Source of the DNA: Pseudaminobacter soli (ex Li et al. 2025)
GTDB taxonomy: Bacteria; Pseudomonadota; Alphaproteobacteria; Rhizobiales; Rhizobiaceae
NCBI RefSeq assembly: GCF_029892515.1
Contig: NZ_JARXVF010000001.1
Location: 868,001-932,000 of the forward strand
Direction: 5' to 3'
DNA: 64,000 nucleotides
Positions 53,406-63,909 of the stretch are shown here, one piece after another. The notes beneath the pieces are model-generated. The model made no database searches. It had not been told where the DNA came from and was given only the letters and a program-made list of their open reading frames with translations. The position numbers and the translations under genes are program-made. The first letter of the stretch is position 1. Every line of letters begins with the position of its first letter.

Positions 53406-55121
53406 TTGACCGCTCTTCAGCGCAACTCCGACGACGACATGGACCAGGCCTCGCGCCCGGCCCCGCTTCGCGTGAGGCGCAACCGGCATCGTGGCGCGCA
53501 TCTTCTGGCGCTTGTCGTCTCGGCCTGCGTTCTGCTGCCGATCCTGTCGCTCGCCTATGTGGCGCTGAGCGGCACCGGCGAGGATTGGCCGCATCTGATG
53601 AGACACGTGCTGCCCGGCTCCAGCCTGACCACGCTTTACCTCATGGCGATGGTCGCGGCCGCCACCTCGCTCGTCGGAGTCGCCGGCGCCTGGCTGGTCG
53701 TGGCGTTCGACTTCCCCCTGCGGAGAACGCTCGCCTGGGCGCTGGTTCTGCCGCTTGCGGTGCCGACCTATCTGGCGGCCTACGCCTTCGGCGAGTTCTT
53801 CCACTACACCGGCCCGGTGCAGAACCTGGTGCGCAGCATCTTCGGCTTCCAGACCGTCCGCGACTACTGGTTTCCCGACATACGCACGACGCCCGGAGCG
53901 GCATTCGTGCTGTCGTCGGTGCTCTACCCTTATGTTTATCTCACCACGCGCGTGATCTTCCTCATGCAGGGCCGCAACATTGCCGACGCCGCCCGCACGC
54001 TGGGCGCCGGACCGGCCAGGGTGTTTTGGCGCGTGCTATTGCCGGTGGCGCGGCCCGCGATCGTCGCCGGCGTGGCGCTGATCCTGATGGAGACCGTCAA
54101 CGACATCGGCGCGGCCGAATATCTGGGCGTGCGCACGCTGACCTTTTCCATCTACGCCACCTGGCTGAATCGCGGCAGCCTGGAAGGCGGCGCGCAGATC
54201 GCGCTGGTGATGCTGATGCTGGTCTTCGCGCTGCTGGCCGCCGAGCAATGGGCAAGGCGCCGCCAGCGCTTCCACACCGGCCGCGCCACCCATATGCAAG
54301 CTCGCCCGCTCCGCACCCAGTTGCACGGCTGGCGTGCAGTTGCAGCCCTTCTGGCAACCGGACTGCCGGTGCTTGCCGGCTTCGGCATTCCGCTTTTCGT
54401 CTTCGGCCAATACGCCGCGCGGCGGCTGGAGCAGTTCACGTCGCCTGCTCTCGGCCGCGCCTTCCTGCACAGCCTCGCCACCGCGACGGCCACGGCCCTG
54501 ATCACCGTTCTGCTGGCGCTTTTCCTCATCAATGCCGTGCGCCTTTGCCGTTCGCGCGGCATCACGCTTGCCGTGCGGCTGGCCTCGATCGGTTATGCCC
54601 TGCCCGGCGGTATTTTGGGACTGGGCCTTCTGTTCGCTCTGGCCCGCTTCGACAATACGCTGGACGGTTTTGCGCGCGCTGAGCTCGGTTTTTCCACCGG
54701 CCTTCTGCTTACCGGTTCGGCGGCGGCGGTGGTCATCGCCTGCTCGATCCGCTTCCTTGCACTGGCAGAGAGCGCGATCCGTTCCGGCATGGAAAAGCTG
54801 CCGCCCAATCTCGACGAAGCCGCCCGCAGCCTCGGCCACACGCCAGCGCGCAGCGCAACCAGGGTGCTGCTGCCCCTTCTGAAACCAGCCATCTTCACGG
54901 CAGCCGTGCTGGTGTTCGTCGACACCATCAAGGAACTGTCGGCGACGATCCTGCTGCGCCCCTTCGGCTTCAACACCCTCGCCACCCATGTCTATGAGAG
55001 CGCCTCGCGCGGCGTGCCGGAAGAAGGCGCGGTGGCGGCCATCCTCATCATTCTGACGGCGCTGGTTCCGGTGATGCTGCTTTCCGGTGCGCTGGCGCGC
55101 GACCGCGAAGCGACGATGTGA
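53406..55121 (+). CDS. Iron(III) ABC transporter permease (FbpB type, fused two-unit)
   Basis: 571 residues, about 12 transmembrane segments in two halves, each with an EAA loop that contacts the ATPase: NIADAARTLGAGPARVFWRV (about 195-214) and NLDEAARSLGHTPARSATRV (about 474-493). This doubled architecture is typical of FbpB/SfuB. The start is TTG 53406 (GTGAG upstream) or ATG 53439. Partner of the binding protein encoded 73 bp upstream. No ATPase gene follows; the next gene is on the opposite strand. Confidence 0.92.
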   Translation: MTALQRNSDDDMDQASRPAPLRVRRNRHRGAHLLALVVSACVLLPILSLAYVALSGTGEDWPHLMRHVLPGSSLTTLYLMAMVAAATSLVGVAGAWLVVAFDFPLRRTLAWALVLPLAVPTYLAAYAFGEFFHYTGPVQNLVRSIFGFQTVRDYWFPDIRTTPGAAFVLSSVLYPYVYLTTRVIFLMQGRNIADAARTLGAGPARVFWRVLLPVARPAIVAGVALILMETVNDIGAAEYLGVRTLTFSIYATWLNRGSLEGGAQIALVMLMLVFALLAAEQWARRRQRFHTGRATHMQARPLRTQLHGWRAVAALLATGLPVLAGFGIPLFVFGQYAARRLEQFTSPALGRAFLHSLATATATALITVLLALFLINAVRLCRSRGITLAVRLASIGYALPGGILGLGLLFALARFDNTLDGFARAELGFSTGLLLTGSAAAVVIACSIRFLALAESAIRSGMEKLPPNLDEAARSLGHTPARSATRVLLPLLKPAIFTAAVLVFVDTIKELSATILLRPFGFNTLATHVYESASRGVPEEGAVAAILIILTALVPVMLLSGALARDREATM

Positions 55122-55161
55122 CCGGCAGCACAACTGCCGCTTGTCCGCCTGCTCCGGAAAA

Positions 55162-55190
55162 TAAAGAAAAGGCGCTCCAAGAGGAACGCC
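55162..55190 (-). terminator. Minus-strand terminator, about 200 bp beyond acetoacetate-CoA ligase
   Basis: GGCGTTCC / GGAGCGCC stem (one C-A mismatch) with a TCTT loop on the minus strand, followed by TTTTCTTTATTTT. No minus-strand coding gene ends directly before it. Confidence 0.75.
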
Positions 55191-55392
55191 TGAAAAAGAA
55201 TGCTGTCAAAAACGGGACTTGAGCACAGAGGCGAGGCCGGGATTTCTCCCTCAAGTTGAGATCGAATATCGCGGCCAACCCTTAACAAGTCCTTACCCAG
55301 GTCGGGAAACATTTACCAATGTGTACCACTTCTGAAATCTGGGTAAATTTCCAGGTTACCTTTTGTTAGGCATATTTTAGCGGCGTTCCGAC
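55191..55392 (-). other. Long 3' leader or possible small RNA region after ligase gene
   Basis: About 200 bp without a convincing gene, AT-rich near 55300-55380 and closed by a strong minus-strand terminator. It may be a long 3' UTR of the ligase transcript or an independent small RNA. No promoter is clear. Confidence 0.3.
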
Positions 55393-57351
<1,959 letters not shown>

Positions 57352-57385
57352 TGCACTCTCCTCCAAAAGCCTTGCCGTTATGCAT

Positions 57386-57467
57386 TGTGCGGTGCGGCAG
57401 AGCAAGACGATGTGCGCCGAGCGGCAAGAATGTGCGCAAATGTCGTTACAGACTGTGCGCAAACGTC
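57386..57467. promoter_or_regulatory. Four TGTGCG repeats between acetoacetate-CoA ligase and AsmA genes
   Basis: TGTGCG occurs at 57386, 57411, 57431 and 57454, intervals of 25, 20 and 23 bp, close to two helical turns. The last two copies are longer: TGTGCGCAAATGTC (57431-57444) and TGTGCGCAAACGTC (57454-57467). They fill the 227-bp divergent promoter and could bind one regulator cooperatively. Confidence 0.5.
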
Positions 57468-57578
57468 ATCGCATGGCCACAAAGGCTTGAAAAGCCGTGC
57501 ATGTCCGCTACACCGGTTGCGACGCAAAACCGGCTGAACGCAGGCGGTCGACAGTTCGATCAGCATGAACGAGGCACA

Positions 57579-59408
57579 ATGCCGTCACCTTTGGTCAGGC
57601 GCAGCATCTGGTTGGTCGGTATGGCCGCGCTGGCCGTCGCCCTTATTATTGCGCTGGTGCCGTTCCTGGCGTCCACGCGCATCGTGGGCGACCGTATCGC
57701 CTATGAGCTGAGCTCGTGGAGCGGCTATCGCGTCACCATCGGCGCTGCCCCTGAAATCCGCGTCTGGCCGAGCTTACGCGCCATCGTCACCGACGTGGCC
57801 ATGACGCCGTGGGATGCGCTCGACCACCCGCCGGTGATCGAGGCCGAACGCATCGAGATCAAGCTTTCCGCGCTTGCCGCACTGCGCGGCGATGCCGTCT
57901 TTTCGGCGGCAGAGCTGGTCAGGCCCACGCTGCGCCTCGAGCGCATGCAGGACGGCCGCTACCTGCCCGAATCCGCCGACGGCGGCCGCATCGCAAACGC
58001 AATCCACGACGCGCGCGAGGCGATTGCCGCAAATGTCGAGCCGGCTGCAGTCGAACGCAGCCTTTCGTCGCGCGAACTCGGCACGATCAGCATGCGCGAC
58101 GGCCGCGTGACCGAATTTGCCGATGGCAAGGATGAGGAGATCCTGACCGGGCTCACCGGCAAGCTGAACTGGCCGGCGCTCAACAAGGCCGCTTCCGTCA
58201 GCCTGAGCGCCATCTGGCACGGCGAGGAGGTCAATCTCGAAGCGTCGCTGGCCAAGCCGCTGGTTCTACTTGCGGGAGGCGAAGCGCCTGTGGCTGCCGC
58301 CCTCACCTCCGCGCCGGCAACCGCGTCCTTCGACGGTGTCGTCAAGGCTGCCGAGAACGCCTATGTCGACGGCAAGATGAAGGCCGCAGCACCTTCGCTG
58401 AAGCGGCTGACCGAGTGGACCGGCACCGAAATGGCCTCCACGGCCAGCGCCATCGGGTCCGTTTCCATCGGCGGCCGACTGGTTGGCGACACCCAGCGCA
58501 TGAAGCTGGAAGGCGCCGAGGTTGCCCTCGACAAGAACCCCGGCACCGGCGCGCTCGACCTGAGCTTCAGCGAGCGCGTTCCAGTCGTTTCCGGCACGCT
58601 GGCTTTCGACACGCTCGACCTCAGCCCAATCCTCACCGCCTTCACCCCGGCAACGTCCGAGAAGGCGGCGGCGGAGATCGACCCGGTATTTGCAAACCTC
58701 ATCAACCTCGACCTGCGCCTGTCTGCAGCCCACGCCCTTGTCGACACGGTGATGCTGGCCGATGTCGCGGCAACCGCGCAGATCAAGAACAGCATCGTCG
58801 CCTTCGACATTTCCGATGCCTCGGCCTTCGGCGGCAATTTGCAGGCCGGCGTGCGCTTCGACCGAAAGCCGGAGGGCACGCAGGCGGAAATGCGCTTCCT
58901 CGCTTCCGACATCGAAGGCGGCGCCTTCGGCGCGGCTGCCGGCATGACCCGGCTGGTGCCGATCGGCCGCGGCAACATCTCGCTCATCCTGAAGGGACCG
59001 GGCCGCGTCTGGGAATCCATCATCGAGAATGGCGAAGGCACCATCTCGGCGAGCTTCGGTCCGGGCGCCCTACCCGACTTCGATCTGGCCGGCTTTCAGA
59101 AGCGCTGCGATGACGGCGGCTTCTTCCCCCTCGACGAAGTGTCCAAGGGAACCCTGCCCATCGACGGTGCGGAGCTGAAGGCAACCGTCGCCCATGGCGT
59201 GATCCGGCTTGAGAAGGCGGAAGCCCGCTCTCCCCAGGGCAGGCTCTGGCTCACCGGCATCATCCCCTATGTCAGCCGGGGCCTGGCTCTGTCGGGCGGC
59301 ATCGTGGCGCCTGACGCGCCGGCGACGGAAGACAGCCAGCCTCCTGCCAGCTTCTTCGTCGGCGGCTCGTGGAACGCGCCTTTTGTGTCGCCAGTGAACA
59401 GCGACTGA
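57579..59408 (+). CDS. AsmA-family protein
   Basis: 609 residues. One N-terminal membrane anchor (LVGMAALAVALIIALVPFLA, about residues 12-31) is followed by an AsmA N-terminal domain (SGYRVTIGAAPEIRVWPSLR, about 48-67), a long beta-rich middle and an AsmA_2-type C-terminal domain with GRGNISLILKGPGRVWESI. AsmA-like proteins are periplasmic bridge proteins that influence phospholipid transport to the outer membrane (family knowledge). GAGG lies five bases before ATG 57579. Divergent from acetoacetate-CoA ligase. Confidence 0.88.
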   Translation: MPSPLVRRSIWLVGMAALAVALIIALVPFLASTRIVGDRIAYELSSWSGYRVTIGAAPEIRVWPSLRAIVTDVAMTPWDALDHPPVIEAERIEIKLSALAALRGDAVFSAAELVRPTLRLERMQDGRYLPESADGGRIANAIHDAREAIAANVEPAAVERSLSSRELGTISMRDGRVTEFADGKDEEILTGLTGKLNWPALNKAASVSLSAIWHGEEVNLEASLAKPLVLLAGGEAPVAAALTSAPATASFDGVVKAAENAYVDGKMKAAAPSLKRLTEWTGTEMASTASAIGSVSIGGRLVGDTQRMKLEGAEVALDKNPGTGALDLSFSERVPVVSGTLAFDTLDLSPILTAFTPATSEKAAAEIDPVFANLINLDLRLSAAHALVDTVMLADVAATAQIKNSIVAFDISDASAFGGNLQAGVRFDRKPEGTQAEMRFLASDIEGGAFGAAAGMTRLVPIGRGNISLILKGPGRVWESIIENGEGTISASFGPGALPDFDLAGFQKRCDDGGFFPLDEVSKGTLPIDGAELKATVAHGVIRLEKAEARSPQGRLWLTGIIPYVSRGLALSGGIVAPDAPATEDSQPPASFFVGGSWNAPFVSPVNSD

Positions 59409-59436
59409 CAGCCGCCCAGCGATTTCAGGTTGTAAC

Positions 59437-59592
59437 GGTGCGTCCTTCGAGGCTCGCCCTGCGGGCGAGCGCCTCAGGATGAGGGAGGCTTGCGCCCGGG
59501 CGAGCGCCTCAGGATGAGGTCCGTTGGCGCAGACCTCCCTCATCCTGAGGTGCGACCCTGAGCCTGCGAAGGGGAGCCTCGAAGGACGCACC
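59437..59592. repeat. 156-bp element with perfect 19-bp terminal inverted repeats
   Basis: GGTGCGTCCTTCGAGGCTC (59437-59455) and its exact inverse complement (59574-59592) bracket a region with a 22-bp direct repeat (59463-59484 and 59498-59519, core CGCCTCAGGATGAGG) plus inverted copies (CTCATCCTGAGG). This belongs to the family of CTTCGAG/CTCAGGATGAGG repeats dispersed in Mesorhizobium-type genomes (from memory). It sits between the AsmA and potI genes. Confidence 0.9.
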
Positions 59593-59594
59593 AA

Positions 59595-59628
59595 AAAATA
59601 AGGCCCCACGCCGTCGGCGCAGGGCCTT
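59595..59628 (-). terminator. Terminator of the pot operon
   Basis: On the minus strand AAGGCCC ... GGGCCTT with an inner CGCCGACGGCG, followed by ATTTTTTGG. It lies 20 bp after the potI stop. Confidence 0.82.
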
Positions 59629-59647
59629 GTGATTTCAGCCGCCTATC

Positions 59648-60466
59648 TCAGCCGCGCTGCGCGGCTTGCTCGTCGCGCAGGCGCTGGACCTCGCGCTGCT
59701 TGTTGACCACCGAGGCGCCGACCACGCCGATGGCGACGACTGCGATCAGGATCGTACAGGCGGCGTTGATCTCCGGCGTCACACCAAGACGCACCTGGCT
59801 GTAGATCTTCATCGGCAGCGTGGTAGCGCCCGGACCTGAGGTGAAGCTGGCGATGACCAGATCGTCCAGCGACAGGGTGAAGGCCAGCATCCAGCCGGAA
59901 ATGATCGCCGGCAGGATCACCGGCAAGGTGATCTGGAAGAAGGTCTTCACCGGCGGCGCACCAAGGTCCATCGCCGCTTCCTCAAGCGAACGGTCGAACG
60001 TCAGCAGGCGCGACTGCACCACCACCGCCACGAAACACATGGTCAGCGTGATATGCGCCAGCGTCACGGTGAGGAAGCCGCGATCGAGCCCCACTGCCAC
60101 GAAGAGCAGCAGCAGCGATAGGCCGGTGATGACCTCCGGCATGACCAGCGGCGCAAACACCATGCCCGAGAACAGCACGCGTCCGCGGAAGCGCGTGTAG
60201 CGGGTCAGCGTCAGCGCCGCGAGCGTGCCGAGCACGGTCGCGACCGAGGCCGAGATGAGCGCCACGCGGGCGGTCACCCAGGCGGCATCCATCAGGCCCT
60301 TGTTCTGGAACAGGGACACATACCACTTGGTCGAAAACCCGCCCCAGACGGTGACGAGCTTGGACTCGTTGAAGGAGAAAGCCACCAGAAGAACGATCGG
60401 CAAGTAAAGGAAGGCAAAGCCCAGCACGATCGAGGTGACGTTGAAACGGCTCCAGCTGCTATTCAT
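59648..60466 (-). CDS. potI: Putrescine/polyamine ABC transporter permease (PotI type)
   Basis: 272 residues, six transmembrane segments. The EAA loop is SLEEAAMDLGAPPVKTFFQI (about 156-175). FGLITVTLAHI-like QTLAHITLTMCFVAVVV and LDDLVIASFTSGPGATTLPM near 214-233 are typical of PotC/PotI permeases. Last gene of the transporter operon; the start is 6 bases from the potH stop. Substrate inferred from the operon. Confidence 0.9.
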   Translation of the reverse strand: MNSSWSRFNVTSIVLGFAFLYLPIVLLVAFSFNESKLVTVWGGFSTKWYVSLFQNKGLMDAAWVTARVALISASVATVLGTLAALTLTRYTRFRGRVLFSGMVFAPLVMPEVITGLSLLLLFVAVGLDRGFLTVTLAHITLTMCFVAVVVQSRLLTFDRSLEEAAMDLGAPPVKTFFQITLPVILPAIISGWMLAFTLSLDDLVIASFTSGPGATTLPMKIYSQVRLGVTPEINAACTILIAVVAIGVVGASVVNKQREVQRLRDEQAAQRG

Positions 60467-60472
60467 GACACC

Positions 60473-61441
60473 TCACCTGCCCTGTTCTTGAGAGCGGGCC
60501 TGCACATGCTGGAAGATCATGATCGGAATGACCAGCACAAGGAGCAGGATGATGGCCACCGCGGACGCAACCGGCCAGTCTCGATTGTTGAAGAATTCGT
60601 TCCAGAGGGTGCGGCCGATCATCAGCGTCTGCGAACCGCCGAGAAGGTCGGGGATGACGAACTCGCCCACGGCCGGGATGAACACGAGCAGGCAGCCCGC
60701 GACAACGCCGGGGATGGAGAGCGGGAACGTGACCTTCCAGAAGGCACCGATGGGCTTGCAGCCAAGGTCCTGCGCCGCCTCGATCAGCGAATAGTCCATC
60801 TTTTCCAGCGCCGAGTAGAGCGGCAGGATCATGAACGGCAGGTAGGAATAGACGATGCCGATGAAGATCGCGGTGTGGGTATTGAGGATGATCAGCGGCT
60901 CGTTGATCAACCCCAGGCCCTGCAGGAGCTGGTTGAGCAGCCCTTCCGGCTTGAGGATGCCTATCCAGGCATAGACGCGGATTAGGAACGAGGTCCAGAA
61001 CGGCAGGATCACCAGCATCAGCAAGGTCGGCCGCAGCGTGGCCGGCGCGCGCGCCATGCCATAGGCGATCGGGTAGCCGACGACGAGCGTCAGCACCGTC
61101 GAAATGCCGGCGATGACAAGGCTCGAGACATAGGCGTTGAAGTAGAGCGCGTCCTGCGTCAGCCAGACATAGTTGTCGAAGCTGAGCTGCTTGACCAGCG
61201 ACCAGAACCCGCCGATCCCTCCCGACAGATCGAAAGCCGGCGTATAGGGCGGCATCGAGATCGCCGACTGCGACAGCGAGATCTTGAAGACGATGATGAA
61301 GGGAACGAGGAAGAAGAACAGCAGCCAGAGATACGGGACGATGATCACCAGGCGGTTCTTCACCGCGCTGGCGGCCCGAACAATGGCCGAGTTGCTCTGG
61401 TAGGGCGAACTTCCGGAGGCGACAATTGCGGTATCGGACAT
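60473..61441 (-). CDS. potH: Putrescine/polyamine ABC transporter permease (PotH type)
   Basis: 322 residues, longer than PotI because of an N-terminal extension and large first loop, as is usual for PotB/PotH. Six transmembrane segments; the EAA loop is SLIEAAQDLGCKPIGAFWKV. GEFVIPDLLGGSQTLMIGRT (about 262-281) is a PotH signature. The ATG at 61441 is preferred to the GTG three bases before it because GGAGG then has 5-bp spacing. The stop is 6 bases from the potI start. Confidence 0.92.
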   Translation of the reverse strand: MSDTAIVASGSSPYQSNSAIVRAASAVKNRLVIIVPYLWLLFFFLVPFIIVFKISLSQSAISMPPYTPAFDLSGGIGGFWSLVKQLSFDNYVWLTQDALYFNAYVSSLVIAGISTVLTLVVGYPIAYGMARAPATLRPTLLMLVILPFWTSFLIRVYAWIGILKPEGLLNQLLQGLGLINEPLIILNTHTAIFIGIVYSYLPFMILPLYSALEKMDYSLIEAAQDLGCKPIGAFWKVTFPLSIPGVVAGCLLVFIPAVGEFVIPDLLGGSQTLMIGRTLWNEFFNNRDWPVASAVAIILLLVLVIPIMIFQHVQARSQEQGR

Positions 61442-61451
61442 CACCGCCTCC

Positions 61452-62594
61452 CTATTTCGTCAGAACCACGCCCGCATCCGGGCTGAAGGAAATCCAGGCC
61501 CTGTCGTTCCAGCTCAGGGGATCGTCCGATACGCGCGAGGCGTTGAGCGAGCAGGCCTTCACGACATGACCGTCGGCAAGCTTGACGTGAAAGACCGTCA
61601 TGTCGCCGAGATAGGCGATGTCGTAGACCTCGCCTTCCGCAGCGTTGACGTCGTCGTTGGCCGGCTTGCGCGAGGAAACCTTGATCTTTTCCGGCCGGAT
61701 CGCAAAGACCACCGAATTGCCCGCAGCAGCAGTGCCGGCGTTCTGGGTCTTGATGGTGAGGCCGTTCTTGCTGGCGATGCTGGCGCCGCTTTCATCGCGG
61801 CTCGAAACGGTTCCCTCGAACATGTTGACGTTGCCGACGAAGCCGGCGACGAAGCGCGAGCTCGGCGCCTCGTAGACCTCCGCGGGCGTTGCCACCTGCA
61901 TCACCTCGCCCTTGTCGATGATGGCGATGCGGTCGGCCATGGTCATGGCCTCTTCCTGGTCGTGCGTGACGACGACGAAGGTGAGGCCCAGATTCTGCTG
62001 CAGGTCCATGAGCTCAAACTGCGTCTCTTCGCGCAGCTTCTTGTCGAGCGCGCCGAGCGGCTCGTCGAGCAGCAGCACTTTTGGCCGCTTGGCGACCGAA
62101 CGGGCCAAGGCAACGCGCTGGCGCTGGCCGCCGGAAAGCTGGTGCGGCTTGCGCTTGGCGAACTGTTCGAGCTTGACCAGCCGCAGCATCTCGGCGACGC
62201 GCGTTTCGATCTCGCGCTTGGGCATGCCTTCCTGCTTGAGGCCGAAGGCGATGTTGGCTTCCACGGTCATATGCGGGAACAGCGCATAGGACTGGAACAT
62301 CATGTTGACCGGCCGGCGATAGGGCGGAATGCCTCGCAGGTCCTGTCCGTCGAGCAGGATGCGGCCGGAGGTCGGCTCGTCGAAGCCGGCGAGCATGCGC
62401 AGCAAGGTCGACTTGCCGCAACCGGACGCGCCGAGCAGCGCGAAGAACTCGCGCTCGAACACGGTCAGCGACAGGTTGTTGACTGCGGTGAAATCACCAA
62501 AGCGCTTGGTGACATTCTCGAAGGCGATATAGGGCTTGGCGGCCGGATCGTTCCACGGCGTAAAGCTTCTGCGGATGCTTCCGAGCGATTTCAT
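61452..62594 (-). CDS. potG: Polyamine ABC transporter ATPase (PotG type)
   Basis: 380 residues. Walker A GASGCGKST (about 54-62), signature LSGGQRQRVALARS (about 153-166), Walker B VLLLDEPLGALD (about 172-183) and switch His in VVTHDQEEAMTMADR. The C-terminal TOBE domain (about 290-380) is typical of PotA/PotG-type importers. The start overlaps no other gene; the stop is 10 bases from the potH start. Confidence 0.95.
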   Translation of the reverse strand: MKSLGSIRRSFTPWNDPAAKPYIAFENVTKRFGDFTAVNNLSLTVFEREFFALLGASGCGKSTLLRMLAGFDEPTSGRILLDGQDLRGIPPYRRPVNMMFQSYALFPHMTVEANIAFGLKQEGMPKREIETRVAEMLRLVKLEQFAKRKPHQLSGGQRQRVALARSVAKRPKVLLLDEPLGALDKKLREETQFELMDLQQNLGLTFVVVTHDQEEAMTMADRIAIIDKGEVMQVATPAEVYEAPSSRFVAGFVGNVNMFEGTVSSRDESGASIASKNGLTIKTQNAGTAAAGNSVVFAIRPEKIKVSSRKPANDDVNAAEGEVYDIAYLGDMTVFHVKLADGHVVKACSLNASRVSDDPLSWNDRAWISFSPDAGVVLTK

Positions 62595-62772
62595 TTACTT
62601 CTCCACCTCATTCGGTCCCCGTTGCGGCGGCTCCGTCAAAGCGGAAGCGCATGCCGCCATTTCGTGACAGCTTCGCGACCCTTCCGAATATTCTTCCGGT
62701 TCCGGATCGCGGCCTTGCGGAAACCCGTCTGTGGACTCGGCGGTGCCTGAGTTCACAAAGAGGCTTCCGGAG

Positions 62773-62801
62773 AAAGGCCCCGCGATTCTAGCGGGGCCTT
62801 T
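62773..62801 (-). terminator. Intercistronic terminator after potF
   Basis: AAAGGCCCCGC / GCGGGGCCTTT, a perfect 11-bp stem with a TAGAATC loop, directly after the potF stop (62812) and before potG. It would cut transcription of the ATPase and permease genes relative to the binding protein. Confidence 0.85.
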
Positions 62802-62811
62802 CCGGACATCG

Positions 62812-63909
62812 TTACTGGCCGGTCACGACCTTGGTCCACAGGCGCGTCACCTGACGCTGGGACTTGGTGTCGTAAGGCGAGACGGTGAACAGCTTGTCGA
62901 GAACTTCGGGCGTCGGATAGACGGCCGGATCCTCGAAGATCTCCTTGTTCACGAAGGCCTGCGAGGCCTTGTTGCCATTCGGGAAGTAGACGAAGTTCGT
63001 CGACTTGGCGATGACTTCCGGCTTCATCATGTAGTTGAGGAAGGCATGCGCTTCCTCAAGGTGCGGAGCATCGGCGGGAACGGCCATCTGGTCGAACCAC
63101 ATTTCGGCGCCTTCCTTCGGGATCACGTAACCGACCTCGACGCCCTGCTTGGCTTCGACCGCGCGGTCACGCGCCTGGAACACGTCGCCCGACCAGCCGA
63201 TGGCCATGCAGATGTCGCCATTGGCCAGCGCATTGATGTATTCGGACGAATGGAACTTGCGCACATAGGGGCGCACCTTCAGCAGAACCTCTTCAACCTT
63301 GGCAAGGTCTTCAGCCTTGGTCGATTCCGGATCGAGGCCGAGATACCTCAGCACCGAGGGGATGACGTCGGTCGGCGAGTCGAGGAAATAGACGCCGCAA
63401 TCGGAGAGCTTGGCCAGCTTCTCGGGATTGAAGACGATGTCCCAGCTGTCGATCTTGTCGGTGCCGAGCGCTTCCTCGACCTTCTTCTTGTTGAAGCCGA
63501 GGCCGACCGTGCCCCACATGTAGTTGATCGAGTATTCGTTGCCGGGATCGTATTTCGCCGTGCGCTCCGAAACCACGTCCCACATGTTGGTGAGGTTGGG
63601 CAGCTTGGACTTGTCGAGCTTCTGGAACACGCCCGCGGAAATCTGGCGCGAGAGGAAGTTTGCCGTCGGCACAACCACGTCGTAGCCGCTGCCGCCCGCC
63701 AGGAGCTTGGTCTCAAGGATCTCGTTGGAATCGAAGACGTCGTAGACGACCTTGATGCCGGTTTCCTTGGTGAAGTCGGTGATGATCGAACTGTCGATGT
63801 AGTCGGACCAGTTGTAGACGTTGACGACACGTTCCTGCGCATAAGCACTGACGCTGATCAACGTCGCCAAAGCCGATGTGGCAGCAAGCCAAAACGCTTT
63901 GTTAACCAT
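62812..63909 (-). CDS. potF: Polyamine-binding periplasmic protein (PotF type)
   Basis: 365 residues. A signal peptide (MVNKAFWLAATSALATLISV, cleavage near AYAQE) is followed by a PotD/PotF-type fold: VVNVYNWSDYIDSSIITDFTK (start of the mature protein, with the NWxDYI substrate loop) and GYDVVVPTANFLSRQI. WGTVGLGFN and CMAIGWSGDVFQARDRA complete the polyamine-binding pattern. GGGAGATTGAG precedes ATG 63909. First gene of the transporter unit. Putrescine rather than spermidine is suggested by similarity to PotF, not proven. Confidence 0.94.
   Translation of the reverse strand: MVNKAFWLAATSALATLISVSAYAQERVVNVYNWSDYIDSSIITDFTKETGIKVVYDVFDSNEILETKLLAGGSGYDVVVPTANFLSRQISAGVFQKLDKSKLPNLTNMWDVVSERTAKYDPGNEYSINYMWGTVGLGFNKKKVEEALGTDKIDSWDIVFNPEKLAKLSDCGVYFLDSPTDVIPSVLRYLGLDPESTKAEDLAKVEEVLLKVRPYVRKFHSSEYINALANGDICMAIGWSGDVFQARDRAVEAKQGVEVGYVIPKEGAEMWFDQMAVPADAPHLEEAHAFLNYMMKPEVIAKSTNFVYFPNGNKASQAFVNKEIFEDPAVYPTPEVLDKLFTVSPYDTKSQRQVTRLWTKVVTGQ

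Noticed and set aside
59463-59519. Possible start of a CRISPR-like array in the CTCAGGATGAGG repeats
   Set aside because: Only two direct copies with no regular spacers, inside a palindromic element; no cas genes.
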